A program made the position numbers and the translations under genes. A model generated the notes under the pieces. That model searched no databases. It was not told the DNA's origin and saw only the letters and a list, made by a program, of their open reading frames with translations. From positions 1 to 37,572 of the forward strand of contig CANBSV010000014.1 of assembly GCA_947372225.1 (NCBI GenBank): a stretch of 37,572 nucleotides of DNA, given 5' to 3'. Shown one piece after another: positions 10,896 through 18,511 of the stretch. The first letter of the stretch is position 1. Every line of letters starts with the position of its first letter. Source of the DNA: Burkholderiales bacterium (lineage in GTDB: Bacteria; Pseudomonadota; Gammaproteobacteria; Burkholderiales; Burkholderiaceae_C).

Positions 10896-11045
10896 GGGGC
10901 CAGGCGCCGGGCAGTGGGGTGGGCGCATTCTCCATGCGGCTGGCGCCGAACTCAGGGCGCGAACATCGACTGCAGCGTTTGCAGCGTGACTGCCAGCGTT
11001 TGAGGGCGCAAGGCGACCAGATGCTTGGGAGGTCTCCGGCCGCCA

Positions 11046-11246
11046 TCACCAGACCAGTTTGCTGTCGCCTTCATTGGCCACTTCGGGCCACACCAGCGCG
11101 TCGCCGCCTTGCGCTGCCAGCCGGCGCGCATCGTCGGCCCAGCCTTCGCGTTGGCCGCGTCGGATCGTCTGGTCGTGCAAGTCCTGCTTCAGTTCGTTTG
11201 GCCACGTGCACAGCACAGGCGTCGGCTTCGTTCCTCGGCTGCCCAT
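11046..11246 (-). CDS. Uncharacterised 66-aa protein after the PIN toxin
   Basis: Not recognised with confidence. The 66-residue product starts MGSRGTKPTPVLCTWPNELK, has a charged middle (RRGQREGWADDARRLAAQ) and an acidic, Trp-containing tail (WPEVANEGDSKLVW). Its ATG shares one base with the stop of the PIN-toxin gene (TGATG), which argues that it is translated and coupled. A short protein with an acidic aromatic tail would suit a third component of the toxin-antitoxin unit or a second antitoxin, but this is inference. It lies 150 bases before the hsdM start. Confidence 0.55.
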   Translation of the reverse strand: MGSRGTKPTPVLCTWPNELKQDLHDQTIRRGQREGWADDARRLAAQGGDALVWPEVANEGDSKLVW

Positions 11247-11701
11247 CAATGTTCCTCGGAACCCGGGTTCGGCTCGGTCAGGTACAGCCCCACCGAGGCG
11301 GTGGTCCATGTCGCTACACCCGTGCCGAAAAAGTCCCGGTCCTCGGTCCAGATGGGGCAGCTCAGCAGCAGCGCGCACGCCAGCACCGGCCAGTCATCAG
11401 GGTCGCGAGGGCCGATACGGGCCAGGGCGGCTGCGCGCAGCGGCTCGTAGCTGCTGGCCGGAACGGCCGTGACGATGTCCGCCGCGGCATCGAGTGCTGC
11501 GAGCGTGGCGGTTTCGCGGATGCCGGTGTGACCGCGCGCACGAAGAATGGTGGGCAGGTGGCGGCGCGCCTCGTCGAATGCCGTCTCGGGTGCCAGGAAG
11601 TCGACTTTGGCTGCATGGGCGAGCAGCAGCCGTGGCACCTGCCTGCCGATGGCAAAACGGATCAGGATGTTGGCGTCCAGAACGATGGCGATCACGGCCA
11701 T
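11246..11701 (-). CDS. PIN-domain toxin (VapC-like ribonuclease)
   Basis: 151-residue PIN domain protein. PIN toxins of type II toxin-antitoxin systems are Mg-dependent ribonucleases. The acidic residues expected in the active site are visible: D9 in VLDANILIR, E39/E44 in the PETAFDEARR helix, D100-P-D-D103 before WPVLACAL, and D121/D123 in TEDRDF. The ATG at 11701 overlaps the antitoxin stop as TGATG; a GTG three bases earlier (11704) is an alternative. The DDWPVLACALLL and TEDRDFF segments are typical of PIN toxins paired with Phd/YefM-like antitoxins. All key residues are present, so it is probably functional. Confidence 0.85.
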   Translation of the reverse strand: MAVIAIVLDANILIRFAIGRQVPRLLLAHAAKVDFLAPETAFDEARRHLPTILRARGHTGIRETATLAALDAAADIVTAVPASSYEPLRAAALARIGPRDPDDWPVLACALLLSCPIWTEDRDFFGTGVATWTTASVGLYLTEPNPGSEEH

Positions 11702-11994
11702 CACCCCAACTTGGTACCGCGCTTTGGTAGGCCGGGTCGGCGCAGTGCTTCAAAGTCGGCCGCCATGTCTTCGATCTCCTGATCGCTCAGCGGCATGACA
11801 TCCTGAACCTGGGCCGTGGCGTCGAGCAGCCGCTGCAAAGCTTGCGGCGTCGGCCGGCGCAGCGGCACAAACAGGCCCACGGCCTGGCCGTGGCGGGTGA
11901 CGGTGACCGGTGTGTCGGCATCGATGTATTCGGCCAAAGCCGAGCGGAACTCGCGGATGCCGACGCTGGGAGTGGGTGTGGCGGGCAGCTTCAT
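11701..11994 (-). CDS. Phd/YefM-type antitoxin
   Basis: 97-residue antitoxin. The N-terminal part (VGIREFRSALAEYID, then PVTVTRHGQAVGLFVPLR) is the Phd/YefM DNA-binding fold. The C-terminal half, with an acidic helix (SDQEIEDMAADFEALRR), is the expected toxin-wrapping segment. ATG 11994 is chosen over a longer open frame (to 12030) because AAGGA lies 6 bases upstream and the family begins near MKLPATP. It is the first gene of the toxin-antitoxin unit and overlaps the toxin start. Antitoxins of this type usually repress their own promoter; a 10-bp palindrome lies about 50 bases upstream. Confidence 0.85.
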   Translation of the reverse strand: MKLPATPTPSVGIREFRSALAEYIDADTPVTVTRHGQAVGLFVPLRRPTPQALQRLLDATAQVQDVMPLSDQEIEDMAADFEALRRPGLPKRGTKLG

Positions 11995-12041
11995 GGGGTG
12001 TCCTTTGCGGCGACAGGGATCAGGGTTCACATTCTCGTGGA

Positions 12042-12051
12042 TGTGTACACA
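12042..12051. promoter_or_regulatory. Candidate operator palindrome TGTGTACACA
   Basis: A perfect 10-bp palindrome about 48 bases upstream of the antitoxin ATG, within looser arms GGAT...ATCC. The position suits autoregulation by the antitoxin/toxin complex. No clear -35/-10 pair could be assigned. Confidence 0.35.
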
Positions 12052-12074
12052 AAAATCCAGGCGATGGGCTCCGT

Positions 12075-12090
12075 GCGGCCGACGGGCCGC
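12075..12090 (-). terminator. Hairpin just after cydB
   Basis: GCGGCC and GGCCGC arms with a 4-base loop start 3 bases after the cydB stop; two more pairs (one G-U) can extend the stem. There is no immediate U-run on the minus strand; a T-run occurs about 25 bases further. It may be a terminator or an mRNA 3'-end stabiliser. Confidence 0.4.
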
Positions 12091-12093
12091 GCC

Positions 12094-13089
12094 TCACGCG
12101 TACCGCAACTCCGTCGCCTTGCCCCAGAACACGCGGTACGAGAACACCGTGTAGGCGGCGATGGCGGGCACTGAGATGCACACGCCAATCAGGATGACCT
12201 TGAGCGCTGCCGGGCTGCTGGCGGCTTGCCAGATGGTCAGGCGGTCGATCACCACGAACGGGTAGATGCTGTAGGCCAGCCCAATGAAGCCGAGCACGAA
12301 CACCGCGATCAGCGCCACGAAGGGCACCCAGCACAAGGTGGTGCGCACGATGGCTTTGTCGAGCAGCAATCGGGCGGCGAGCAGTGCGATGCCGGTGGCC
12401 AGCGGAATGACCATCAGCGCAATGAACGCGGGCAGCGTGAACCAGCGTTCGCGCACGGTGGCGCTGATCCATGGCGTGGCCAGCGAGATCAGCACCATGC
12501 CCACCACCACCGGCCCCCATGCCAGCTTGGCCCAATGAATGGCCTTGGCCTGCAGCTCGCCTTCGGTCTTCATGATCAGCCAGGCCGCACCCAGCAGTGC
12601 ATAGGCCGCGGGCAGCGCCAGCGCGATGGCCGCGGCAAACACGGGGTAGTTCCATCCTTCGCCAAAGCCGCTGATGTAGCGCCCGAGCATCCAGCCCTGC
12701 GACAGTGAGGCGAGCATCGAGCCGGCAAAGAACAACCGGTCCCACAGCGGCTTGTCGCTGGCTTTGGCCTTGACCCGGAAGTCGAACGCCACGCCGCGCA
12801 GCGTGAGGCCCACCAGCATCAGCGTGACCGGCAGGTACAGCTGAGACAGCACCACGCCGTGCGCCTTCGGGAAGGCCACCAGCAAGATGCCGATGCCCAG
12901 CACCAGCCAGGTTTCGTTGGCGTCCCAGAAGGGGCCGATCGAGGCGATGAGCACGTCTTTTTCCTGCGCGGTGGCGCGTGGCATGAGCAGGCCCACGCCG
13001 AGGTCGTAGCCGTCGCTGATCACGTAGATCAGCATGGCCACGCCCATCAGACCCATGAAGATCAGCGGCAGCGCGTGGTCGAAGCTCAT
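12094..13089 (-). CDS. cydB: Cytochrome bd-type ubiquinol oxidase subunit II
   Basis: 331-residue polytopic inner-membrane subunit of a cytochrome bd-type quinol oxidase, which reduces oxygen to water without pumping protons. The N-terminus MSFDHALPLIFMGLMGVAMLIYVISDGYDLGVG and the DANETWLVLG motif are the CydB/CioB signatures, and about eight to nine hydrophobic helices follow. The ATG at 13089 overlaps the cydA stop by 4 bases, so translation is coupled; the open frame continuing upstream to 13455 is the out-of-frame cydA region. No cydX-like small ORF is apparent before the toxin-antitoxin genes. With the short CydA partner this resembles the cyanide-insensitive (CIO) group. Confidence 0.95.
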   Translation of the reverse strand: MSFDHALPLIFMGLMGVAMLIYVISDGYDLGVGLLMPRATAQEKDVLIASIGPFWDANETWLVLGIGILLVAFPKAHGVVLSQLYLPVTLMLVGLTLRGVAFDFRVKAKASDKPLWDRLFFAGSMLASLSQGWMLGRYISGFGEGWNYPVFAAAIALALPAAYALLGAAWLIMKTEGELQAKAIHWAKLAWGPVVVGMVLISLATPWISATVRERWFTLPAFIALMVIPLATGIALLAARLLLDKAIVRTTLCWVPFVALIAVFVLGFIGLAYSIYPFVVIDRLTIWQAASSPAALKVILIGVCISVPAIAAYTVFSYRVFWGKATELRYA

Positions 13090-14468
13090 GCGAGGCCGCC
13101 TTCGCTGATGGCCGCGACGGTGCGCTCCCCCGCTGGGCCGGAAGAGACTTTTTCGACCGTGTCTTCGGGCTTTTCGGCCATGTACTTCAGCACGCCCACG
13201 TAGGCCAGGATGAGCCCGAGGTACAGCGCCAGGTACATCGCCAGGCTCATGCCGATCATGGGCGAGGTGACGTTGGTGGCCGCCACATCGGCGGTGCGCA
13301 GCAAGCCGTAGACGATGAAGGGCTGGCGTCCGATTTCGGTCACGTACCAGCCGGCCACGGTGGCGACCCAGCCGGAGAACGTCATGCCGGCCAGCACCCA
13401 CAGCAGCCGCTGCGGGATGCGATCGGCCGACCAGCCGGCGAGTCGGGCCAGCCACCAGCCCGCCCAGCTCACGCCCAGCATCAGCACGCCCATGCCGACC
13501 ATCACGCGAAAGCCCCAGAACAGGGGGGCGACCGGCGGGTGCGCGTCACCGAACGCGTCGATGCCCTGGAGCTCGCCGTGCAGGTCGTGTCGCAGGATCA
13601 GGCTGGCCATGTGGGGCACGGCCACTTCGAAGTGGTTGCTCTGGGTGGCGGCGTCGGGCCACGCAAACAACAGCAGCGGGGCGCCGCGCTCGGTGTGCCA
13701 GATGCCTTCCATGGCGGCGATCTTTTGCGGCTGGTGCTCGAGCGTGTTGAGCCCGTGCTGGTCGCCCACCATGATCTGCACCGGGATCAGCAGTGCGGCC
13801 ACCGTGAGGCCCACGCGCATGACCTTGGGCGCCGAGTGGTGCGCCACGCCCTTGAGCATTTGCCACGCGCTCAGACCGGCCATCAGGAACGAGCACGTCA
13901 GCGCCGAGGCCAGCAGCATGTGGGTGAAGCGGTACGGAAACGACGGGTTGAAGATCACCTCGGCCCAGTTCACCACCTCGAACACGCCGTCGACCACCTG
14001 ATGGCCGGCCGGTGTTTGCATCCACGAGTTGAGCGCCAGGATCCAGAACGCACTGACCGTGGTGCCAAACGCGACGAAGAAGCTCGCCATCATGTGGATG
14101 CGCTCGCTCACGCGGCCATGGCCGAACAGCATCACGCCCAGAAAGCCCGCCTCCAGGAAGAACGCGGTGAGCACTTCGTAGCCCAGCAGCGGTCCGGCGA
14201 CGTTGCCGGCTTTTTCCATGAAGCCCGGCCAGTTGGTGCCGAACTGGAAACTCATGGTGATGCCGCTGACCACGCCCAGCGCGAAGCTCAGCGCAAACAC
14301 CTTGGTCCAGAAGCGATAGGCCGCCAGCCAGGCGGTGTCGCGGGTGGAAAGCCAGCGCCACCTGAAGAACAGCAGCAACCAGCCCAGCGCGATCGTGATC
14401 GTCGGGAACAGGATGTGGAAGGTCATGTTCGCAGCGAACTGCATGCGAGCGAGGATGAGTGCGTCCAT
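13086..14468 (-). CDS. cydA: Cytochrome bd-type ubiquinol oxidase subunit I
   Basis: 460-residue haem-bearing subunit. H18 in MQFAANMTFHILFPT corresponds to the N-terminal haem ligand. The quinol-binding stretch GDQHGLNTLEHQPQKIAAMEGIW keeps the Lys and Glu equivalent to E. coli K252 and E257. At 460 residues it is shorter than E. coli CydA (about 520), consistent with the short-Q-loop CioA class found in many proteobacteria. ATG 14468 is preferred to the more upstream open frame because MDALILARMQFA is the family start. It begins 16 bases after the GbsR/MarR-type regulator stop and overlaps cydB by 4 bases, giving a regulator-cydA-cydB operon. Confidence 0.95.
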   Translation of the reverse strand: MDALILARMQFAANMTFHILFPTITIALGWLLLFFRWRWLSTRDTAWLAAYRFWTKVFALSFALGVVSGITMSFQFGTNWPGFMEKAGNVAGPLLGYEVLTAFFLEAGFLGVMLFGHGRVSERIHMMASFFVAFGTTVSAFWILALNSWMQTPAGHQVVDGVFEVVNWAEVIFNPSFPYRFTHMLLASALTCSFLMAGLSAWQMLKGVAHHSAPKVMRVGLTVAALLIPVQIMVGDQHGLNTLEHQPQKIAAMEGIWHTERGAPLLLFAWPDAATQSNHFEVAVPHMASLILRHDLHGELQGIDAFGDAHPPVAPLFWGFRVMVGMGVLMLGVSWAGWWLARLAGWSADRIPQRLLWVLAGMTFSGWVATVAGWYVTEIGRQPFIVYGLLRTADVAATNVTSPMIGMSLAMYLALYLGLILAYVGVLKYMAEKPEDTVEKVSSGPAGERTVAAISEGGLA

Positions 14469-14484
14469 GGAGTCGCCTAAGTGT

Positions 14485-15051
14485 TCAAGCCGATGCCTTG
14501 CCACCGGGTACGAGTTTCATCTTGCCGGCGAACGCGAGCACGCGTTGCACCTTGGAGCCCATCTTCATCAACTGGGACAGGGTCTTGTGATCCAGTCGCT
14601 GCACGTCATCGAACCAGGTGGACATCAGCTCGATCAGGTCGTGCATGCCCTTCATGCGCTGCTGAGCGATGCGGTCTTCTTCGGTCGTGGGCGCTTCCAG
14701 CAGCGCGCTGCGCAACATCGAAAGGGTGGGTTCGATCTCTCTGCGGCGGCGCTCTTCGGCGAGCGTGCGAAAGATTTCCCAGGCGTCGGAAGGTGCCTCG
14801 AAATACTCGCGCCGGTCGCCCGGCACGTGCAAAAGGCGCACGAGGCGCCATGCCTGCAACTCCTTCAGACCCATGCTGACGTTGGACCGGGAAAACTCCA
14901 GCGCTTCGGCGATCTCGTCGGCGTTGACCGGGCGCGGAGAGACGAAGATCAGCGCGTACATCTGACCGACTGTGCGGTTGATGCCCCAGCGACTGCCCAT
15001 CTCGCCAAAGTGGCTGACGAAGCTGCGAACCAGTGGTGAAAGCTCAGACAT
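14485..15051 (-). CDS. GbsR/MarR-family transcriptional regulator
   Basis: 188-residue winged-helix regulator of the GbsR-like branch of MarR proteins. The start MSELSPLVRSFVSHFGEMGSRWGI, the GQMYALIFVSPRPVNADEIAEAL helices and the recognition helix LEFSRSNVSMGLKELQAW followed by the wing (VPGDRREYFEA) are typical. The C-terminal helices would mediate dimerisation. ATG 15051 is chosen over the open frame to 15138 because the extra part lies over the intergenic region and egtD end. It lies 16 bases before cydA in the same direction, so it very likely controls cydAB. The palindrome at 15063-15080, 12 bases before the ATG, is a likely autoregulatory operator. The ligand is unknown. Confidence 0.88.
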   Translation of the reverse strand: MSELSPLVRSFVSHFGEMGSRWGINRTVGQMYALIFVSPRPVNADEIAEALEFSRSNVSMGLKELQAWRLVRLLHVPGDRREYFEAPSDAWEIFRTLAEERRRREIEPTLSMLRSALLEAPTTEEDRIAQQRMKGMHDLIELMSTWFDDVQRLDHKTLSQLMKMGSKVQRVLAFAGKMKLVPGGKASA

Positions 15052-15062
15052 TCCGAATGATA

Positions 15063-15080
15063 TTTCAGAAATTACTGAAA
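15063..15080. promoter_or_regulatory. Candidate operator TTTCAG-N6-CTGAAA
   Basis: Perfect 6-bp inverted repeats separated by an AT-only hexamer (AAATTA) lie between the egtD stop and the GbsR/MarR-type regulator start. The surroundings are distinctly A+T-rich for this genome, as expected for a promoter with an overlapping MarR-type site. It would control the regulator-cydAB operon. Confidence 0.55.
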
Positions 15081-15107
15081 ATTCGATAGGTTTTGATGTC
15101 TGAATGG

Positions 15108-16043
15108 TCAGCCCTGAGCCCAGAACACCGCGAACCATCCTCGCTCATCCACCCAGTGCTCGCTGCGCTCAAAGCCCGCATCGCGCAGCAGCGCCGAGAA
15201 GCTTTCGACGCTGTACTTGTAGGAGTTCTCGGTGTGCAGACGCTCGCCTGCCGCAAAGCGCCGCTCGCCGCCGGGCCAGCTCACGGTCAGGGCGTCGCGG
15301 GCTTCGAGGTGCATCTCGATGCGCGAATCGGTGCGGTTGAAAAACGCCACATGGCGCCACTCGCGCGGGTTGAAGTCGGCACCGATCAGGTGGTTGAGGT
15401 GGCGCAACAGGTTCAGGTTGAACGCTGCGGTCACACCCAGCGCGTCGTCGTAGGCGGGCTCGAGCACGTCGAGCGGCTTGATGAGGTCGACACCGATCAG
15501 CAAACCGCCGCCCGCGGCCTGCCGTCGCACTTCGGCCAGAAAGTGTTGCGCCTGCGCCGGCGTGAAGTTACCGATGCTCGAGCCGGGATAGAAAAACACC
15601 GGCCGCCCGCGCAGGCTGCCGTCGGGCAATTCGGGCGATGCCGAGAAGTCCAGGCCCAGGCCGTTCACCTCGAGCGTCGGGAACTGCCTTTGCACCTCGG
15701 CGATGGCATCGCCCAGAAAGTCGGCCGAGATGTCGACCGCCACGTAGCGCGCCGGGCACAACGCAGGGATCAGTCGCAGCGCCTTGGCGCAGTTGCCTGC
15801 GCCCAGATCGACCAGCGTGTCGATGTCACCGATGGCGCGCGCGATGTCGATCAGATGGGCGTCGAAGATGGCCGCTTCGGTGCGCGTGGGGTAGTACTCG
15901 GGCAGCTCGGTGATGGCCTCGAACAGGCGCGAGCCAAGTCGGTCGTAGAGGTACTTCGGCGAGGTGTGCGCCCGCGCCGCGAGCAGGCCGCTGATCAATT
16001 CGCGGCGGGCGTCGACTGAACCGCTGGTGGAAGATGGGGTCAC
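15108..16043 (-). CDS. egtD: L-histidine N-alpha-methyltransferase (EgtD-like)
   Basis: 311 residues, close to the usual length of about 320. EgtD trimethylates histidine with SAM to hercynine, the first step to ergothioneine. The SAM loop is VDLGAGNCAKALRL. Family motifs are FYPGSSIGNF and the long conserved block DDALGVTAAFNLNLLRHLN. TENSYKY near the C-terminus matches the Glu-x-Ser histidine-binding pair of mycobacterial EgtD. No in-frame ATG fits; GTG 16043 gives MTPSSTSGS and is the best start, whereas the ATG at about 16098 is in another frame and closes quickly. The partner egtB is not in view on either side. It reads toward the cydAB regulator, 56 bases away. Confidence 0.88.
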   Translation of the reverse strand: MTPSSTSGSVDARRELISGLLAARAHTSPKYLYDRLGSRLFEAITELPEYYPTRTEAAIFDAHLIDIARAIGDIDTLVDLGAGNCAKALRLIPALCPARYVAVDISADFLGDAIAEVQRQFPTLEVNGLGLDFSASPELPDGSLRGRPVFFYPGSSIGNFTPAQAQHFLAEVRRQAAGGGLLIGVDLIKPLDVLEPAYDDALGVTAAFNLNLLRHLNHLIGADFNPREWRHVAFFNRTDSRIEMHLEARDALTVSWPGGERRFAAGERLHTENSYKYSVESFSALLRDAGFERSEHWVDERGWFAVFWAQG

Positions 16044-16095
16044 AACGGCTTTCAGGGCAGGGGGTCGTGGCGACAGGCCGTGACCGTGGCGGACA

Positions 16096-16122
16096 TTGTG
16101 TCGGCTGAGCGACGCCCATAAT
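16096..16122 (+). promoter_or_regulatory. Candidate promoter for coaBC
   Basis: TTGTGT (16096-16101) and CATAAT (16117-16122), separated by 15 bases, precede coaBC in the divergent egtD/coaBC gap. The spacing is short for sigma-70, so this is tentative. It would give a leader of about 45 bases. Confidence 0.35.
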
Positions 16123-16172
16123 TCGCGGCGCCTGAAGCGGCCTGTCTTCGAGAACGCGAAACGCCACACATC

Positions 16173-17423
16173 ATGACCGATCAAACCGAACTGCGCGGCG
16201 AACTCGACGGGCGCCACATCGTGCTGGGTCTGAGCGGCGGCATCGCCTGCTACAAGGCGGCAGAACTGACGCGAGCGCTGGTCAAAGCGGGCGCCACGGT
16301 GCAAGTGGTGATGACGGCCTCGGCGGAGCAGTTCATCACCCCGCTCACGCTGCAGGCGCTGTCGGGGCGGGCGGTGTTTGGCAGCACCTGGGACGCGCGT
16401 GAGGTCGACGGCCACGCCAACAACATGGCCCACATCAACCTCACCCGCGGCGCTGATGCGGTGCTCGTGGCGCCGGCCAGCGCTGATTTCATGGCGCGCT
16501 TGCTGCACGGACGCGCTGACGATCTGCTCAGCTTGCTGTGCCTGGCGCGCCCGATCGACACCTGTCCGCTGATCATCGCGCCGGCCATGAACCGCGAGAT
16601 GTGGGCGCATCCGGCGACCCGGCGCAACGTGGCGCAACTGGGTGCTGATGGGGCGCATTTCTTCGGCCCTGACAGTGGCGAGCAGGCCTGCGGCGAAGTC
16701 GGCGAAGGCCGCATGCTCGAACCCGACGATCTGCTCGAAGCGCTGATCGGATTCTTTCGCCCGAAGCCGCTGGCCGGACGCCGTGTGCTGATCACCGCCG
16801 GCCCCACGTTCGAGCCGATCGACCCGGTGCGCGGCATCACGAATTTATCGAGCGGCAAGATGGGTTTTGCCATTGCCCGCGCGGCCGCCGAAGCAGGAGC
16901 CGACGTCACGCTGGTGGCCGGCCCGGTGCACTTGGCCACGCCGCGTGGCGTGCGCCGTATCGACGTGCAGACCGCGCAGCAGATGTTCGATGCGGTGATG
17001 CCGCTCGCTCCTGAAAATGACGTGTTCGTTGCCACTGCGGCGGTGGCCGATTGGCGTCCCGCGCACCTGTCCGGCCAGAAGATCAAGAAAGACGGCAGCA
17101 AGATCGCGCCGTTGTTCGAGCTGACCGAAAACCCCGACATCCTTGCCGCCGTGGCGCAGCGCTGCGTGGGCGGGCGGCCGTTTTGCGTGGGCTTTGCGGC
17201 CGAGAGCCATGACCTGCTCAAGCATTCGCGCGAAAAGCTCGAACGCAAGCGAGTGCCGCTGATCGTGGGCAACCTCGGGCCGGCGACCTTCGGACGCGAT
17301 GACAACTCGCTGGTGCTGGTCGATGCGCACGGCCACCGCGAGCTGCCGCAGGCCGACAAGCTCACGCTGGCGCGCTCGCTGATTGCCGATGTGGCGTTGC
17401 GGCTTGAGTCTTTGCCCCGCTGA
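16173..17423 (+). CDS. coaBC: Bifunctional phosphopantothenoylcysteine decarboxylase/phosphopantothenate-cysteine ligase
   Basis: 416 residues, the usual size for fused CoaBC. It carries out two successive steps of coenzyme A synthesis: CTP-dependent joining of cysteine to 4'-phosphopantothenate, then FMN-dependent decarboxylation. The N-terminal flavoprotein domain has the LGLSGGIACYKAAEL start, the His of NNMAHINLTRGAD, the APAMNREMW Asn motif and the substrate-flap Cys in SGEQACGEVGEGRM. The C-terminal ligase domain starts about residue 205 with RRVLITAGPTFEPIDPVRGI and contains SSGKMG and the KIKKDG lysines. All landmarks are intact. dut follows after 39 bases, an order common in proteobacteria. 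Confidence 0.96.
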   Translation: MTDQTELRGELDGRHIVLGLSGGIACYKAAELTRALVKAGATVQVVMTASAEQFITPLTLQALSGRAVFGSTWDAREVDGHANNMAHINLTRGADAVLVAPASADFMARLLHGRADDLLSLLCLARPIDTCPLIIAPAMNREMWAHPATRRNVAQLGADGAHFFGPDSGEQACGEVGEGRMLEPDDLLEALIGFFRPKPLAGRRVLITAGPTFEPIDPVRGITNLSSGKMGFAIARAAAEAGADVTLVAGPVHLATPRGVRRIDVQTAQQMFDAVMPLAPENDVFVATAAVADWRPAHLSGQKIKKDGSKIAPLFELTENPDILAAVAQRCVGGRPFCVGFAAESHDLLKHSREKLERKRVPLIVGNLGPATFGRDDNSLVLVDAHGHRELPQADKLTLARSLIADVALRLESLPR

Positions 17424-17462
17424 CTTGCAGCTTTCGACGACCATTTGTTTCAGGCCCACGAC

Positions 17463-17912
17463 ATGACCACGATCGACCTCAAGGTGCTCGATGCACGCAT
17501 TGCTGATTCGCTGCCGGCGTACGCCACGCCGGGCAGCGCCGGGCTGGATTTGCGCGCTTGCGTTGACGAGCCGCTGCTGATCGAGCCCGGGCAAACTCGC
17601 CTCATTCCGACGGGCTTGTCGGTGCACATCGGCGACGCGGGGTTGGCCGCGATGATCCTGCCGCGCTCGGGGTTGGGGCACAAGCACGGGATCGTGCTGG
17701 GCAATCTGGTGGGGTTGATCGACTCGGATTACCAGGGCCCCTTGATGGTGAGCTGCTGGAATCGCGGCGATATCGCCTACACCGTGCAGCCACTCGAGCG
17801 CATCGCGCAACTCGTCATCGTGCCCGTGGTGCAGGCGAGCTTTCGGCGGGTTGACGACTTCGCCGCGTCCGAGCGCGGCACCGGCGGCTTCGGGTCGACC
17901 GGAGCCGCCTGA
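17463..17912 (+). CDS. dut: Deoxyuridine 5'-triphosphate nucleotidohydrolase
   Basis: 149-residue trimeric dUTPase that hydrolyses dUTP to dUMP and pyrophosphate, keeping uracil out of DNA and feeding thymidylate synthesis. The five family motifs are in order: PGSAGLDLRA (24-32), PRSGLGHKHG (67-76), GLIDSDYQGPL (84-94, with the catalytic Asp), ERIAQLVI (112-119) and the C-terminal RGTGGFGSTG (138-147). ATG 17463 is preferred over a TTG six codons upstream. It lies 39 bases after coaBC, probably in one transcript. Its stop is 12 bases from that of the convergent FKBP gene. Confidence 0.96.
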   Translation: MTTIDLKVLDARIADSLPAYATPGSAGLDLRACVDEPLLIEPGQTRLIPTGLSVHIGDAGLAAMILPRSGLGHKHGIVLGNLVGLIDSDYQGPLMVSCWNRGDIAYTVQPLERIAQLVIVPVVQASFRRVDDFAASERGTGGFGSTGAA

Positions 17913-17924
17913 GTCGCCGCCGAT

Positions 17925-18446
17925 TCAGTGCAGGTGCGGCCCGCTCTGCACTGCGTTGAGCACCGTGAAGGCCGGTTGCCCGACGGTGGCGGCCTCGGTC
18001 TCGTCAAGCGTGGCCTCGCGCACGTCGCACACCGTGAGGTGCAGCCGCAGCGCCAGCCCGGCCAGCGGGTGGTTGCCGTCGAGCACCACGTGTGAGTCGT
18101 AGACCTCGGTGACGGTGTAAACCGCCTCGGCAGGCATGTCCGGCGTGACGGCGCCTTCGGGCAGGCCGTCAAACTGCATGCCCACTTCGATGTGTTCCGG
18201 AAACACCGAACGCTCTTCAAAGCACACGAGTTCGGCCAGGTATTCGCCGAAAGCCTGCTCTGGCTCGAGGTGCAACGACGCTTCGAAGCCCTCGCTCTGA
18301 TCGAGCAGCGCCGCCTCAACCTTCTCGAGCAGGTCAGCACCACCGAAGAAAAATTCGACCGGCTCGGCGAGTTCGTCGATCAACTCGCCTTGGGCATCTT
18401 CAAGTCGCCACGTGAGTGCGACAACGCAGGGGGATTGGATTTGCAT
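17925..18446 (-). CDS. SlyD-like FKBP-type peptidyl-prolyl isomerase
   Basis: 173-residue FKBP protein of the SlyD/SlpA kind, predicted to catalyse prolyl cis-trans isomerisation and act as a folding helper in the cytoplasm. It has the split FKBP domain: an N-terminal strand with ELIDELAEPVEFFFGGADLLEKVEAAL, an inserted chaperone flap (about 60-120), then LDGNHPLAGLALRLHLTVCDVREAT, which is the SlyD signature. No His/Cys-rich metal-binding tail as in E. coli SlyD is present. ATG 18446 is chosen because the more upstream frame runs into the divergent oxygenase gene. The stop is 12 bases from that of dut. Confidence 0.85.
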   Translation of the reverse strand: MQIQSPCVVALTWRLEDAQGELIDELAEPVEFFFGGADLLEKVEAALLDQSEGFEASLHLEPEQAFGEYLAELVCFEERSVFPEHIEVGMQFDGLPEGAVTPDMPAEAVYTVTEVYDSHVVLDGNHPLAGLALRLHLTVCDVREATLDETEAATVGQPAFTVLNAVQSGPHLH

Positions 18447-18511
18447 CGGGAAATGATCGCACAGGGGGCACCAAAGCCCATGGCGGCACCAACAAGTTCG
18501 CAGCATCGTCC

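Noticed and set aside
13090..13455. Upstream extension of the cydB frame
   Set aside because: It lies wholly over the cydA 3' end in another frame. The CydB family start is MSFDHALPL at 13089, so no fusion is implied.
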